Assembly: GCA_937899275.1 (NCBI GenBank)
Contig: CALBPE010000025.1
Span: forward strand, 1 to 33,752
Direction of reading: 5' to 3'
DNA from: an uncultured Chlamydiae bacterium
Lineage (GTDB): Bacteria > Chlamydiota > Chlamydiia > Chlamydiales > SM23-39
Length of the DNA: 33,752 nt
How positions within the stretch are numbered: position 1 is the first letter of the stretch; each line of letters begins with the position of its first letter. The position numbers and the translations under genes were made by a program. Positions 16,129-24,710 of this stretch are shown here, piece by piece. Below the pieces are notes generated by a model. That model saw nothing but the letters and a program-made list of their open reading frames with translations. It was not told where the DNA came from and ran no database searches.

Positions 16129-17028
16129 TTATAAAACAAAAGTAAATCCCACCTGCAATAGCCCTGCCTTCATCGAGAATGTCGGAGTATCTTCGTATAC
16201 CTCTTGGGTAGAAGATCCGGTAATATCGAAAAGATCGAACTCTTTTCTCGGCCTAATAGACCCCATATCTACATAACTTAACCGGATATCCATCAAAACA
16301 TGCTGCTGTAAATAGAAAAACCATCCAGCAAATACCTCGTAGGCAAATCGTCCCCTGGTGGTTTTTTTTGTCACATCGCGGGATAAATCATCTGTGTTAT
16401 TGTACTGGGATATTGCAGAAAGTGTGGTATTAGCATAACCAACGCCGCCTCCAATGAAAGGAGCGATGAAATGCTGGTCTAGACCAAAAATTTTCGGTAG
16501 TAATACAGCAGACTCTAGCATACCTAACTGAATCTCTAGAGAGCCGAAGCCGTTTTGCGTGTAGAAAAAAGGAACATTATTTGCATGATTAAATACGGTA
16601 AAAGGAATTTCTGTAGATTGATAGGAAGCGCCTAGCCAAGCGTAGCCGTAAAACATCCATCCTGCAGATACTTCCCAAGAAAAAGAAAATGCATCTCGTC
16701 CGCTGTAGTGAGAATCAAAAGAGGCGCCGCTATAGCTAAAATTGGTATCAAAAGAAGGTAGAGTACTGCCTCCCACTCTACCACTGAAGAAAAACCCTTG
16801 TAAATCGTGTAGAGATTTTTTTTCCTCTACAGAAGGCTTTTGCCGGGCTCTTCTATTAAAAAGCTCTCTTCTTTGCCTTCCTTCTTCCCCTATATCTTTA
16901 CTAGCCTCTTCTTGATCTGCCACTGCTGCTAGCATATAAAAAATAGGCTCACTAGATTCTGAATTGATTGCTGATTCTGCGAAAAGCGCAGATTGCATCA
17001 GAAAGAAAATCGGTAGGATTTTTTTCAT
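16129..17028 (-). CDS. Outer-membrane beta-barrel protein
   Basis: A 299-residue protein with a signal peptide (MKKILPIFFLMQSALFAES), a short charged helix-prone stretch (EEASKDIGEEGRQRRELFNR) and then alternating amphipathic strands rich in Gly and aromatic residues: GFFFSGRVGGST, FSFSWEVSAGWMFYGYAWLG, FIAPFIGGGVGYA, RFAYEVFAGWFFYL, HVLMDIRLSYVDM. The last strand ends VGFTFVL with no extension, as in barrels recognised by BamA, although the final residue is Leu rather than Phe. About eight strands, OmpA/OmpW-like in size. Probably co-transcribed with the sugar transporter that follows. The region 17029-17227 behind it holds no gene. Confidence 0.8.
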   Translation of the reverse strand: MKKILPIFFLMQSALFAESAINSESSEPIFYMLAAVADQEEASKDIGEEGRQRRELFNRRARQKPSVEEKKSLHDLQGFFFSGRVGGSTLPSFDTNFSYSGASFDSHYSGRDAFSFSWEVSAGWMFYGYAWLGASYQSTEIPFTVFNHANNVPFFYTQNGFGSLEIQLGMLESAVLLPKIFGLDQHFIAPFIGGGVGYANTTLSAISQYNNTDDLSRDVTKKTTRGRFAYEVFAGWFFYLQQHVLMDIRLSYVDMGSIRPRKEFDLFDITGSSTQEVYEDTPTFSMKAGLLQVGFTFVL

Positions 17029-17227
17029 ACAGTCCCTTTTAACTGCACAGTATAAAATCCACTTATTAATGAAAATGAATTTATTCAGTAAATAATTTGT
17101 ATACGGGCAAATAGTAGCGCGCTGTTTACAAATGACGCAAGATTCTCTTAATTTTACGAAATAACGAAAAAGCTAAGAAGGCTGGCCAAAACGAGCAGCT
17201 TTCAGTAGCCAAGAGATAAGGCGACTT

Positions 17228-18436
17228 TCAAAAAGAGCGAAGCTGCTTTGCTATACTCATCCGGCATACCTTGATCCCTGCAAAAAAAGAGGCGATTAAA
17301 GTGGAAATGATACTTAAACTTAAAGCAGTTACAGCCATTTTTTCCGTAAAAACAAATGCGATGAAAAACTGCTTGGTCTGTCCTGGTCCAGGGGGCATTA
17401 AGATCCCTTGGTGTAAGATGAAAGATGCGACAAGATAGGCAGATGCAAGACCGACAAACCCTCCAATTGTCCCTAGAAAAAGTCCTTCATATAGGACAAG
17501 TCGCATCACGTCAAATACCGACTCTCCATTAGCTCGAAGATTGCCGATTTCTTCTTTCCGCTCTAGTATCGAGGTCGATATGGTATTGAAAATACCTAAA
17601 AGTACGATGGTTAAAATAATGATCTGGATGATGTGGTATTGCGCATCTAACCAATCCATTGAATGTTGATACCAAATTTTATTGATTTCAGCAAAAGAAG
17701 CGCTTTCCAAAAAGGGAAATTGCGCTGTTAAAGACGCGCTGACTGCATCCCAATTTTTATGATCGTTTAAGCCAATGGAAATGCTTTCAATACGGCTTGT
17801 GCCTAAAAGGCTTTGCGCCGCTCCAATTTGGATCCGAAATACCCGATTATCAAAGTCTGCATTGCCCGTTTCAAATACACCAGCTACTTGAAAATAGCGA
17901 CTCCGGATCTTGCCGTGAATGGATTTTGTGTAGAAGCGGATCTCTTCACCTGGGTGGGCGTCGATCGCTTTGGCCAAACCTTTACCAAGTAAAATGCCAT
18001 TTGCTTGATCGGTCAAAGGCTCACCATCTACAATTTCTAAGCTTTGAAAAAATTCCGCCTCTTCGTCTGCATCAATCCCCTGGCCTGCTCCAGAAATCGA
18101 TTTTTTATGATGAACAAGCATGCCATTTATACTAACTCTGGGAAAAATATATTCTACTCCAGGTTGCTCGTATAAAAAATCTGCTACGTCATCATAGTTG
18201 GAAATCCACTCTTTCCAAGGATCTTCATAAGCGCTATCAAGATAGCCTTTAGTATGGAACTCCCCATTTCCTGAGTGAGAACGGATGGTGTTTTCTCGAA
18301 AGTCTTTTTGTACGCCTTGAATAAAACCATCAAAACAAAAAAGAGCTCCAGACCCTACAGCTATGGTGATTACGATGGCAAGTGTTCTTCTAAGATTACG
18401 GAAAAGATTACGAAACGCAAAATACATGATCTGCAT
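17228..18436 (-). CDS. FtsX/LolC-type ABC transporter permease
   Basis: A 402-residue MacB/LolCDE-type permease: one N-terminal helix (TLAIVITIAVGSGALFCFDG), a periplasmic domain of about 230 residues and three C-terminal helices. The cytoplasmic loop ILERKEEIGNLRANGESVFD is the conserved motif that contacts the ATPase. The stop is followed by nothing on this strand for about 200 bp. It lies 5 bp after the ATPase gene. Such systems move lipoproteins or other hydrophobic cargo from the inner membrane. Whether this is true LolC/E or a MacB-like exporter cannot be told, and only one permease is present rather than the LolC plus LolE pair. Confidence 0.86.
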   Translation of the reverse strand: MQIMYFAFRNLFRNLRRTLAIVITIAVGSGALFCFDGFIQGVQKDFRENTIRSHSGNGEFHTKGYLDSAYEDPWKEWISNYDDVADFLYEQPGVEYIFPRVSINGMLVHHKKSISGAGQGIDADEEAEFFQSLEIVDGEPLTDQANGILLGKGLAKAIDAHPGEEIRFYTKSIHGKIRSRYFQVAGVFETGNADFDNRVFRIQIGAAQSLLGTSRIESISIGLNDHKNWDAVSASLTAQFPFLESASFAEINKIWYQHSMDWLDAQYHIIQIIILTIVLLGIFNTISTSILERKEEIGNLRANGESVFDVMRLVLYEGLFLGTIGGFVGLASAYLVASFILHQGILMPPGPGQTKQFFIAFVFTEKMAVTALSLSIISTLIASFFAGIKVCRMSIAKQLRSF

Positions 18437-18441
18437 AGCCT

Positions 18442-19143
18442 TTATTTATCCCCTTGTTGTACGAGTTTCCCATCGAGTAAATGAATCTTCATATCTGCAT
18501 AGGAAAGCACCATGGGATCGTGAGTGGAAATGATCACAGACACCCCTTTTTCTACTAGTTTTTGCAAAAGATCCATCACACCTTTACCTGTAGTTTGATC
18601 TAAATTTGCCGTAGGCTCATCGGCTAAAATCACCTTAGGATTTTTGACAAGCGCTCTTGCGATAGCAACTCTTTGCCGCTGCAAACCTGACAGCTCAAAA
18701 GGTAATTTCTTAATATGCTTGGATAGCCCTACGGTATCAAGAGCTTCTTCTGTCCGTTTTTTTACCTCACTTTTAGGCCAGCCCATTCTAGAGATAAAAT
18801 ACGATACATTTTCCTCCACACTAAGTACGGGGATTAGATGAAACCTCTGAAATATAAAGCCGATATCTCGCCGCCTAATCTGGTTTTGTAACGATTTTTT
18901 CATCGATGAAAAAGGAGAGCCTAAAAATGCAATTTCCCCTTTTTGTAAAGGTTCGATCAATCCAAGCAAGTGAAGCAAAGTGGACTTACCAGAGCCTGAC
19001 GGACCAGAAAGGGTCACAAGCTTTTTCGCTGGAATATGCACATTTAAGCGATCTAATGCGCATACTTGGATAGATCCCATTGGATAGGAAAAGGATAGAT
19101 CTTTAATAGAAAAAAGGTGGGTATCTTGCAAAATAGTTCTCAA
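18442..19143 (-). CDS. LolD-like ABC ATPase with an altered signature motif
   Basis: A 233-residue ATPase with Walker A GPSGSGKST (about 47-55), Q-loop FIFQRFHLIP, Walker B VILADEPTANLD and H-loop STHD all intact. The signature, normally LSGGQ, reads ELSGLQRQRVAIARA (residues 150-164): the second Gly is Leu, encoded GGT TTG. That glycine packs against the nucleotide gamma-phosphate in the dimer, so the change could slow or prevent hydrolysis. The sequence around it is well conserved. First gene of the two-gene transporter operon, with the permease 5 bp behind. Confidence 0.9.
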   Translation of the reverse strand: MRTILQDTHLFSIKDLSFSYPMGSIQVCALDRLNVHIPAKKLVTLSGPSGSGKSTLLHLLGLIEPLQKGEIAFLGSPFSSMKKSLQNQIRRRDIGFIFQRFHLIPVLSVEENVSYFISRMGWPKSEVKKRTEEALDTVGLSKHIKKLPFELSGLQRQRVAIARALVKNPKVILADEPTANLDQTTGKGVMDLLQKLVEKGVSVIISTHDPMVLSYADMKIHLLDGKLVQQGDK

Positions 19144-19255
19144 AAATACTTTAGTTAATTAAACAATCATTTTAACAATTCTAAATTAGTTTGTCTAGGA
19201 AACTGAATAGATCGTAGTATATATATTTTCTTTTAAAATATGCAAAAGAATTTCG

Positions 19256-19285
19256 TTGATTTCTGAAAAGAATCCGTTTTATAGT
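19256..19285 (+). promoter_or_regulatory. Probable sigma-70/sigma-66-type promoter
   Basis: TTGATT (19256-19261), an 18-bp spacer and TATAGT (19280-19285) precede the ATG at 19309. An AAAGGAG ribosome-binding site follows. This is one of the better promoter matches in the window. Confidence 0.5.
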
Positions 19286-19308
19286 ATTTAGAACTAAAAG
19301 GAGAAATT

Positions 19309-19692
19309 ATGTCCGCAGCTTCTGTTTTACCTCGCATCAAACAAGACCTTAAACTTTGTTACTCCTTTCCAGAGGTGATCGATGCGCTTCCAGAAGAAGT
19401 CTTTTACAGCGTAGAGCAGTCCCTAAAAGAAGATCCCCTTCTTAGTGAATGCAGATCCGCCTTAACGCTGACAAGAGGATCTTTTGTTTTGAAGATCCGG
19501 CATAAAAAAAGTAAGGAACAGATCGGAATCTACTTTGATAGAAGAAAGATCCGATTTCGTATGCCAAGGGATGCAAAACCAAAGCACTTCGAAAAAATCA
19601 TGCAAGCGCTGCAAAACGACGAAGATTTAAGTATGCTGATCGATATTTTGCAGAAAAAACATAAAGAGTATGCTCTTGTAATCAATAGCTAA
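19309..19692 (+). CDS. Hypothetical cytoplasmic protein
   Basis: A 127-residue soluble protein with no signal or membrane helix. AAAAGGAGAAATT stands before the ATG, a strong ribosome-binding site. It has an N-terminal mixed region, a charged middle (KIRHKKSKEQIGIYFDRRKI, then RFRMPRD) with alternating strands, and a C-terminal helix. I recognise no family. It has its own promoter and is 61 bp ahead of the antiporter-like gene. Confidence 0.65.
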   Translation: MSAASVLPRIKQDLKLCYSFPEVIDALPEEVFYSVEQSLKEDPLLSECRSALTLTRGSFVLKIRHKKSKEQIGIYFDRRKIRFRMPRDAKPKHFEKIMQALQNDEDLSMLIDILQKKHKEYALVINS

Positions 19693-19753
19693 CGATTCTT
19701 GTCTATCGTAAAAAACGCATTTTTTGCTACTCTTTTCGAAAAATTAACCCTGT

Positions 19754-21139
19754 ATGACCCTGTCTATGTATTTACTGCAATCTTACGCTTTTCAAGAGCT
19801 GGAAAATCTATCTTTTTCCTATTTTCATCTTTGTACTCTCGTCATTTTTTTTCTGGCAATAGTACACACATTTCTCGCAGGAAAAATCACCAAATTAGCT
19901 GATCGTTATGAAGATCTTCGTGCGGAAAAAAAGCGGGAAAAACGTTCGCCTGAGCTACGCTCTTTTTGGGCCGAGATTCTGTATTTCTTCGGAGAAGTAG
20001 AAATCATTTTTGGACTCTGGGTTATCCCTTTATTCTTTTGTATCGTTGGGTTTTACAACTGGCAAACCGCAATACAATACATCAATACAAGAAATTATAC
20101 AGAGCCTTTATTTGTGGTTGTGATTATGGCTCTTACTTCCACAAAGCCTATTGTACAACTAGCAGAAAATGTGATGCAAAAAGGGGCGAACCTTTTTGGC
20201 GGCACGATTCAAGGCTGGTGGTTTGTTATTCTGGCGCTAGGCCCTTTAACTGGATCTTTTATTACAGAAGCAGGCGCTATGACTTTATCTGCCATGCTCT
20301 TATCGAGGCAGTTTTTTTGCCATAATCCCTCTAGAAAGCTTGCTTACGCTACAGTAGGTCTTCTTTTTGTCAACGTTTCTGTAGGTGGAGTTCTCACCAA
20401 CTTTGCAGCGCCTCCTGTACTTATTATCGCAAGATCTTGGAACTGGAGCTCTTTATTTATGCTGCAAAATTTTGGACTAAAAGCGATCCTAGGAGTCCTC
20501 ATTTCTACAGCGGTTTATTGGGCATTTTTCCGAAAAGAATTTGCTTCCATGCAGAAAGGACTACAAGAAGCGGAAACACAAGCGGTAGAAAAACCGCAAA
20601 AAACACCTCTTTGGATTACCTCTACGCATATCTTTTTTGTGGTATGGACCGTAGTCAACGCCCATTATCCAGCAATCTTTATTGCAGGCCTTTTGTTTTT
20701 CTTAGGATTTATGCGAGCAACTAAGCCGTATCAAGACGAGGCGAATATACGCTCTCCAATCTTGGTGGGATTTTTCTTGGCAGGGCTAATTATTCATGGA
20801 GGTTTGCAAGGTTGGTGGGTTGTTCCTTTAATTAGCAGCTTTACCGAATCTGGTGTGATGTTACTTGGGGTATTTCTCACAGCATTCAACGACAATGCAG
20901 CTGTCGCTTATTTAACCTCTTTGATTCCCAATGCAAGTCCCCTTTTCCGTTATTCTGTGATATCAGGTGTTGTCACAGGTGGAGGCCTTACCGTCCTTGC
21001 TAACGCCCCGAATCCAGCAGGTTACGTCATCTTACAAAAGCATTTTAAAGAAGGTATTGCACCTATTCCGCTTTTTCTAGCAGCGTTTTTTCCAACGCTT
21101 GTATTTTTTAGCCTATTTTTCCTCCGCTTTATGAGCTGA
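19754..21139 (+). CDS. Putative Na+/H+ antiporter family membrane protein
   Basis: A 461-residue inner-membrane protein with about 12 helices. Features include MALTSTKPIVQLAENVMQKG, LALGPLTGSFITEAGAMTLS, and FLTAFNDNAAVAYLTSLIPN, which carry charged or polar residues (Glu, Asp, Asn) inside the membrane, as in ion antiporters of the NhaD-like/Na_H_antiport_2 type. The family is common in Chlamydiota. ATG 19754 keeps the first helix intact. It lies 6 bp from the following aromatic amino acid permease and probably shares its transcript. Ion selectivity is inferred. Confidence 0.8.
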   Translation: MTLSMYLLQSYAFQELENLSFSYFHLCTLVIFFLAIVHTFLAGKITKLADRYEDLRAEKKREKRSPELRSFWAEILYFFGEVEIIFGLWVIPLFFCIVGFYNWQTAIQYINTRNYTEPLFVVVIMALTSTKPIVQLAENVMQKGANLFGGTIQGWWFVILALGPLTGSFITEAGAMTLSAMLLSRQFFCHNPSRKLAYATVGLLFVNVSVGGVLTNFAAPPVLIIARSWNWSSLFMLQNFGLKAILGVLISTAVYWAFFRKEFASMQKGLQEAETQAVEKPQKTPLWITSTHIFFVVWTVVNAHYPAIFIAGLLFFLGFMRATKPYQDEANIRSPILVGFFLAGLIIHGGLQGWWVVPLISSFTESGVMLLGVFLTAFNDNAAVAYLTSLIPNASPLFRYSVISGVVTGGGLTVLANAPNPAGYVILQKHFKEGIAPIPLFLAAFFPTLVFFSLFFLRFMS

Positions 21140-21145
21140 TCTTGC

Positions 21146-22321
21146 ATGTATAGACAAGTGCTTTCTGGATCTTTATTCATTGTAGGTACAGCCGTCGGCG
21201 CTGGAATGCTCGGCATTCCTTTGGTGACAAGTAGTGCAGGGTTTTTACCTGCTTTATTCATCAGCGGCTTGATTGCAATTTTTATGGCAATTACAGGCCT
21301 TCTTCTTTTAGAGGCGGTATTAGCGGCTCCTGATGGCTCCAATATTTTATCCATCGCGCACCTTAGCTTTGGTAAAATGGGTCAAGTGCTCTCAGGAATC
21401 CCCTTTTTATTTTTGTACTACTGTTTACTATGCGCCTATTTTACGGCAGCATCTTCGTTAATGTTAGATGGATGGCAGGCTATATTTGGCTATAGCTTAC
21501 CCGCTTTTGGGGCGAATATAGCTTTTCTGATGATTTTTGGATCGATCTTATCTTTTGGCATGAAGTGGATTGAGCGCTTTAACTTATTTGCGATCCTACT
21601 TATGGCGGTATCCTATTTTTTCGTCTTGTATTTAGGCAGTGCAGAAATCTCTTTTACAAGGCTTGGAAAAGCAAATATGCAAGCAAGCTTTTGGGCTACT
21701 CCGATTTTGTTTAGCGCCTTTGGATATCATAATATCATCCCCTCTCTAACAGCTTACTTTAAAAAAGATAAAGCAGTGATGCAAAAAGCCATTTGCACCG
21801 GTTGTTTTTGTGTGTTTTTGATCTATGCTTTATGGCAATGTGTGATTTTAGGAGCTGTACCAGAAAATATTTTACATGCGGCAAAAAATGAGCCCCCTTC
21901 CTACCTTATCTCCTACTTACAGCAAAAAGGAACGATCTGGGGCTACCTACTTTCCTTTTTCGCGTTTTTTGCGATTGTGACCTCATTTTTTGGAGTCTCC
22001 ATTTCTATGATGGATTTTTTAGGAGAAGCCCTTGGAAAAAAGCAAATCGGTAAGGACCGGTTCTTAATTGCTTCGTTAACCTTAGCTCCGCCTCTTATGG
22101 TCTCGGCTGTTGATCCTAGGATTTTTATTCGGGCTTTAGAGCTAGCCGGAGGATTTGGAGAATCAATATTAAATGGGATACTCCCCGTGCTATTTGTGTT
22201 TTTTGCAAAAACAAAGATAGCGTCTAAGGGACTGTTGCATCACAAAGGGTTTTTACTTTTGTGCTTCTTATTTGCGTTATCGGTATTTTTTCTAGAAATT
22301 GTGGGAATCATGAGCGGCTAA
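21146..22321 (+). CDS. tyrP: Aromatic amino acid permease (TyrP-like, HAAAP family)
   Basis: A 391-residue permease with 11 predicted helices. The N-terminal motif SGSLFIVGTAVGAGMLGIPL is the hallmark of the Tyr/Trp/Mtr family. SAFGYHNIIPSLTAYFKKD carries the second conserved block. Chlamydiae are auxotrophic for aromatic amino acids and often carry several tyrP copies, so import of tyrosine or tryptophan from the host is the likely job. ATG 21146 lies 6 bp after the antiporter-like gene. A strong hairpin covers its stop codon. Confidence 0.88.
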   Translation: MYRQVLSGSLFIVGTAVGAGMLGIPLVTSSAGFLPALFISGLIAIFMAITGLLLLEAVLAAPDGSNILSIAHLSFGKMGQVLSGIPFLFLYYCLLCAYFTAASSLMLDGWQAIFGYSLPAFGANIAFLMIFGSILSFGMKWIERFNLFAILLMAVSYFFVLYLGSAEISFTRLGKANMQASFWATPILFSAFGYHNIIPSLTAYFKKDKAVMQKAICTGCFCVFLIYALWQCVILGAVPENILHAAKNEPPSYLISYLQQKGTIWGYLLSFFAFFAIVTSFFGVSISMMDFLGEALGKKQIGKDRFLIASLTLAPPLMVSAVDPRIFIRALELAGGFGESILNGILPVLFVFFAKTKIASKGLLHHKGFLLLCFLFALSVFFLEIVGIMSG

Positions 22322-22332
22322 AGTAGCCGCTC
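22312..22332. terminator. Probable bidirectional terminator
   Basis: GAGCGGCTA-AAG-TAGCCGCTC is a perfect 9-bp stem with a 3-base loop, overlapping the stop of the tyrP-like gene. A T-rich stretch (TTATTTTTTT) starts ten bases downstream, at the end of the convergent DUF378 gene. Confidence 0.7.
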
Positions 22333-22340
22333 AAAGCGTC

Positions 22341-22550
22341 TTATTTTTTTGAGCAGCAGCGCATTTTAATGCCGTTATGACCTAAAATCAGGTAAACAGC
22401 AGATGCACCTACTAACGTATAAACGATTTTATCGATAAACGTTTTTCCGAAGATAAAGTCGACCAAATTGAATTCAAAAATACCAACAAGGCCCCAGTTT
22501 AAAGCGCCTACTAAGACAAGTAGATAGCAAATCACGTCTAAAGTTTTCAT
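22341..22550 (-). CDS. DUF378 small membrane protein
   Basis: A 69-residue protein with two hydrophobic segments: LDVICYLLVLVGALNWGLVG and KIVYTLVGASAVYLILG. The motif GALNWGLVGIFEFNLVDFIFG is characteristic of DUF378. The C-terminus MRCCSKK has a vicinal cysteine pair. GGAGG precedes ATG 22550. Function is unknown for the family. Confidence 0.9.
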   Translation of the reverse strand: MKTLDVICYLLVLVGALNWGLVGIFEFNLVDFIFGKTFIDKIVYTLVGASAVYLILGHNGIKMRCCSKK

Positions 22551-22676
22551 AGAAATATATCCTCCTGATACAGTTGCGATCTATCCCTACAACTATAGTA
22601 AAAATTTTATATTTGCAAATAGAAAAAACGTAGAAGCTTAGCGCTGCTGCGGCACAAGCTCATCGAAAAAGGGGGT

Positions 22677-23540
22677 TTAGGCTTCTTGAAGGATCTTTTT
22701 TAAGCTAGCTAAAATCGACTCCTCTTTTTTGAGGAAAGCAGCATTGGTATTTTTTCGAGGAAGGCTAGTGTCAAGCTGTTTTATCGACTCAAGAGCTTCG
22801 AAATTTTGGCTATTTCGCTCTTTTTGGTCTTTGAGACGTTGCATTTCTAATCTACAATCAAGAATATTTGTTTCTTGATCTTTAGTGATAAAGCCGCGGG
22901 CTTCAAGTTGAGATAAATTCCAATGATCGGGCGAGGAGGTGTCTGCAATCAGAAATTTCGACTCTAAGCCTTCAATGCTCTGTTTAAAGCGGGCTTTGTC
23001 TGCAGCCTCGACAGTAGGAATTTTGTAAATGTCTTGATAAGTGGATTTAGCAGCAGCCGATTCAATATTTGCGGCTAACTTTAGAATTTCTCTGGTAGAC
23101 AATGATTTTATCTGTTTATTAAACTCTAAACGAAATGCCTCCTCATCTTCATAAAGGTTATAGAGAACGGCGTTTTCACCATACTGATTCCAGATCTGCT
23201 GTAAAGAAAGTTTTTTGACCTGTTTACGGGCTAATTCTAATTCTTCTGGACGACTGAAGTCGATGAGTTTTTTGGCGCTATTTACACAAAGCAGAGTTAG
23301 AGCAAAAAAGAGCCCAGAAATCACCACACTTCCCACATTGACTACGAGAGCTGCCCAAAGAGAGCCTACTGCTAAAGCAGTAGATAAAAAAGCTAAAGCA
23401 TATAAAGCGCATTTTTGGATGCGTAGCTGCTTTGGCGAAATGGTATTTCTAGTAGAAGCTGCTCCCGAAGGCGGGCTACCGCCAAGCATGCTTCCACGAT
23501 TAGTAACTGTCGATATTGTCATAAACTCTTCGATTTTCAT
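22677..23540 (-). CDS. Candidate inclusion-membrane (Inc-like) protein
   Basis: A 287-residue protein with a Ser/Thr/Gly-rich N-terminal 40 residues, then a bilobed hydrophobic domain (about 43-87: ALYALAFLSTALAVGSLWAA, then VVNVGSVVISGLFFALTLL) made of two close helices with a short loop. That is the defining topology of chlamydial Inc proteins, which are type III-secreted into the inclusion membrane with both ends facing the host cytosol. The rest is helical and charged, with possible coiled-coil segments (about 100-130 and 225-250). No sequence-level homology is claimed: Inc proteins are recognised mainly by topology. A second start, ATG 23522, is possible. The start at 23540 has only a weak ribosome-binding site. 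Confidence 0.65.
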   Translation of the reverse strand: MKIEEFMTISTVTNRGSMLGGSPPSGAASTRNTISPKQLRIQKCALYALAFLSTALAVGSLWAALVVNVGSVVISGLFFALTLLCVNSAKKLIDFSRPEELELARKQVKKLSLQQIWNQYGENAVLYNLYEDEEAFRLEFNKQIKSLSTREILKLAANIESAAAKSTYQDIYKIPTVEAADKARFKQSIEGLESKFLIADTSSPDHWNLSQLEARGFITKDQETNILDCRLEMQRLKDQKERNSQNFEALESIKQLDTSLPRKNTNAAFLKKEESILASLKKILQEA

Positions 23541-23596
23541 ATATAGTTTACTAGATTTCTATGAAAAAAACAAGAGCCAGCCTGCATGTAAAAAAT

Positions 23597-24214
23597 TCAA
23601 TTAACAGGCGCCTGGTGGGATAAAACGCCTTGTATACCGTATCCATTCAACTCTCTAAGGAGGCGATTTTCCCTGTAAGCATCTTTATCCCTAGGTCGAG
23701 AAACATCTGTTACTAAATAACATAGATAGCCGAGGCCTGCAGCATCGATCATCGATTCTTTGATCGAGCTATCTGCTCCGATTCCGCTAAAAGACAGAGT
23801 ATCGATCCGCCTTTTTTTTAGCTCTTGATCGATAGACGTCGCTTTTTTTCCCTTAGCATCGATAAATGCACTGATGCTATCCACAACTTTTTGTAAGCAT
23901 TTGTAAAAAGTTTTCTTAACAGAAACCGAAGATAAAGCAGCGGTGATTTCTGCTCCGAAAGAACCTTTTACGCAGTGGACGGGATGTAGTTTTTGCACCC
24001 CATAAGAAAGGGCCATTTCCTCTCCGGGGCGCCTGCCATGATTCAGGGCAAAACTCACGTGATCTGCTGGATGACAATCTTGCACGGCATAAATCCAAGA
24101 AAACTTGGAAGCAAGCTTCTGCATCGGCTCAATGATCTCCTCTACACCAAGTAGAGGAAACGAGCCTGAAGACATAAAATCATTTTGCATATCAAAGATG
24201 AGTAAAGCGTTCAT
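23597..24214 (-). CDS. Isochorismatase/nicotinamidase-like hydrolase lacking the nucleophilic cysteine
   Basis: A 205-residue cysteine-hydrolase-fold protein. Asp8 (FDMQNDF) and the metal ligands Asp46, His48 and His52 (QDCHPADHVSF) match nicotinamidase PncA, as does the LHPVHCVKG block. A lysine (Lys105) stands where the catalytic Lys is expected. The nucleophile region, usually ATDYCV, reads GADSSIKES here: the Cys position is Ser150 (TCG). Nicotinamidase activity (nicotinamide to nicotinate) should therefore be weak or absent unless Ser substitutes. The start overlaps the upstream coiled-coil gene by 4 bp (ATGA), so both are translated together. Confidence 0.85.
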   Translation of the reverse strand: MNALLIFDMQNDFMSSGSFPLLGVEEIIEPMQKLASKFSWIYAVQDCHPADHVSFALNHGRRPGEEMALSYGVQKLHPVHCVKGSFGAEITAALSSVSVKKTFYKCLQKVVDSISAFIDAKGKKATSIDQELKKRRIDTLSFSGIGADSSIKESMIDAAGLGYLCYLVTDVSRPRDKDAYRENRLLRELNGYGIQGVLSHQAPVN

Positions 24215-24603
24215 TTGATACCTTGATCCAACAGAGAAATAGGTATATGAGTAGAACGATTTCTACTTTCTTGTTTTTGAAGAAGGCTTTTTTTCCGCTT
24301 TTTCAAAGCGTCGATTTGTTCTTGGACTTTTTTAGCAGCAAGGCGGTTGATTTCTGCCTGCTCCCAATGTTTTTTTGCAATGATGTACTGCCCTTGTTGA
24401 AATTGCAGCCGGTTGGCAGCAGATTCATGACGAAGAGCTTTCGCCTCAAATCCCACTTTCACCTCTTCCAATCTTTCAATTTCTTGATTGATGGTATCTA
24501 TTTCTTGATCAGGATGCACGCCGCTACCTCGAAAAACCTGAAAACCAAGTAAAAATGTTAAAACCATAAGGGAGCAAAGAAGGGGCTTTTTCACCATAAC
24601 CAT
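24211..24603 (-). CDS. Small exported coiled-coil protein
   Basis: A 130-residue protein starting with a signal peptide (MVKKPLLCSLMVLTFLLGFQ; a second ATG two codons in is as likely as the first). The mature part is almost all helical with heptad-like Glu/Lys/Leu spacing (EIDTINQEIERLEEVKVGFE, then KHWEQAEINRLAAKKVQEQI), as in periplasmic coiled-coil chaperones or adaptors. No named family. Coupled by a 4-bp overlap to the nicotinamidase-like gene and divergent from the split hypothetical gene. Confidence 0.7.
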   Translation of the reverse strand: MVMVKKPLLCSLMVLTFLLGFQVFRGSGVHPDQEIDTINQEIERLEEVKVGFEAKALRHESAANRLQFQQGQYIIAKKHWEQAEINRLAAKKVQEQIDALKKRKKSLLQKQESRNRSTHIPISLLDQGIK

Positions 24604-24673
24604 CCAACATCATCATCTTTTTTTGCATTAAAACCCCTTCTTCTTTATTCCGCAAGAAGGCAGAAGATACGCC

Positions 24674-24701
24674 TTGCAATCGAGAGGACCTTCCATATAA
24701 A
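24674..24701 (+). promoter_or_regulatory. Probable promoter of the split hypothetical gene
   Basis: TTGCAA (24674-24679), a 16-bp spacer and TATAAA (24696-24701). The start codon is at 24711, so transcription would begin within a few bases of the ATG. No ribosome-binding site is visible, which suggests a leaderless or nearly leaderless message. Confidence 0.45.
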
Positions 24702-24710
24702 CTCTTAAGA

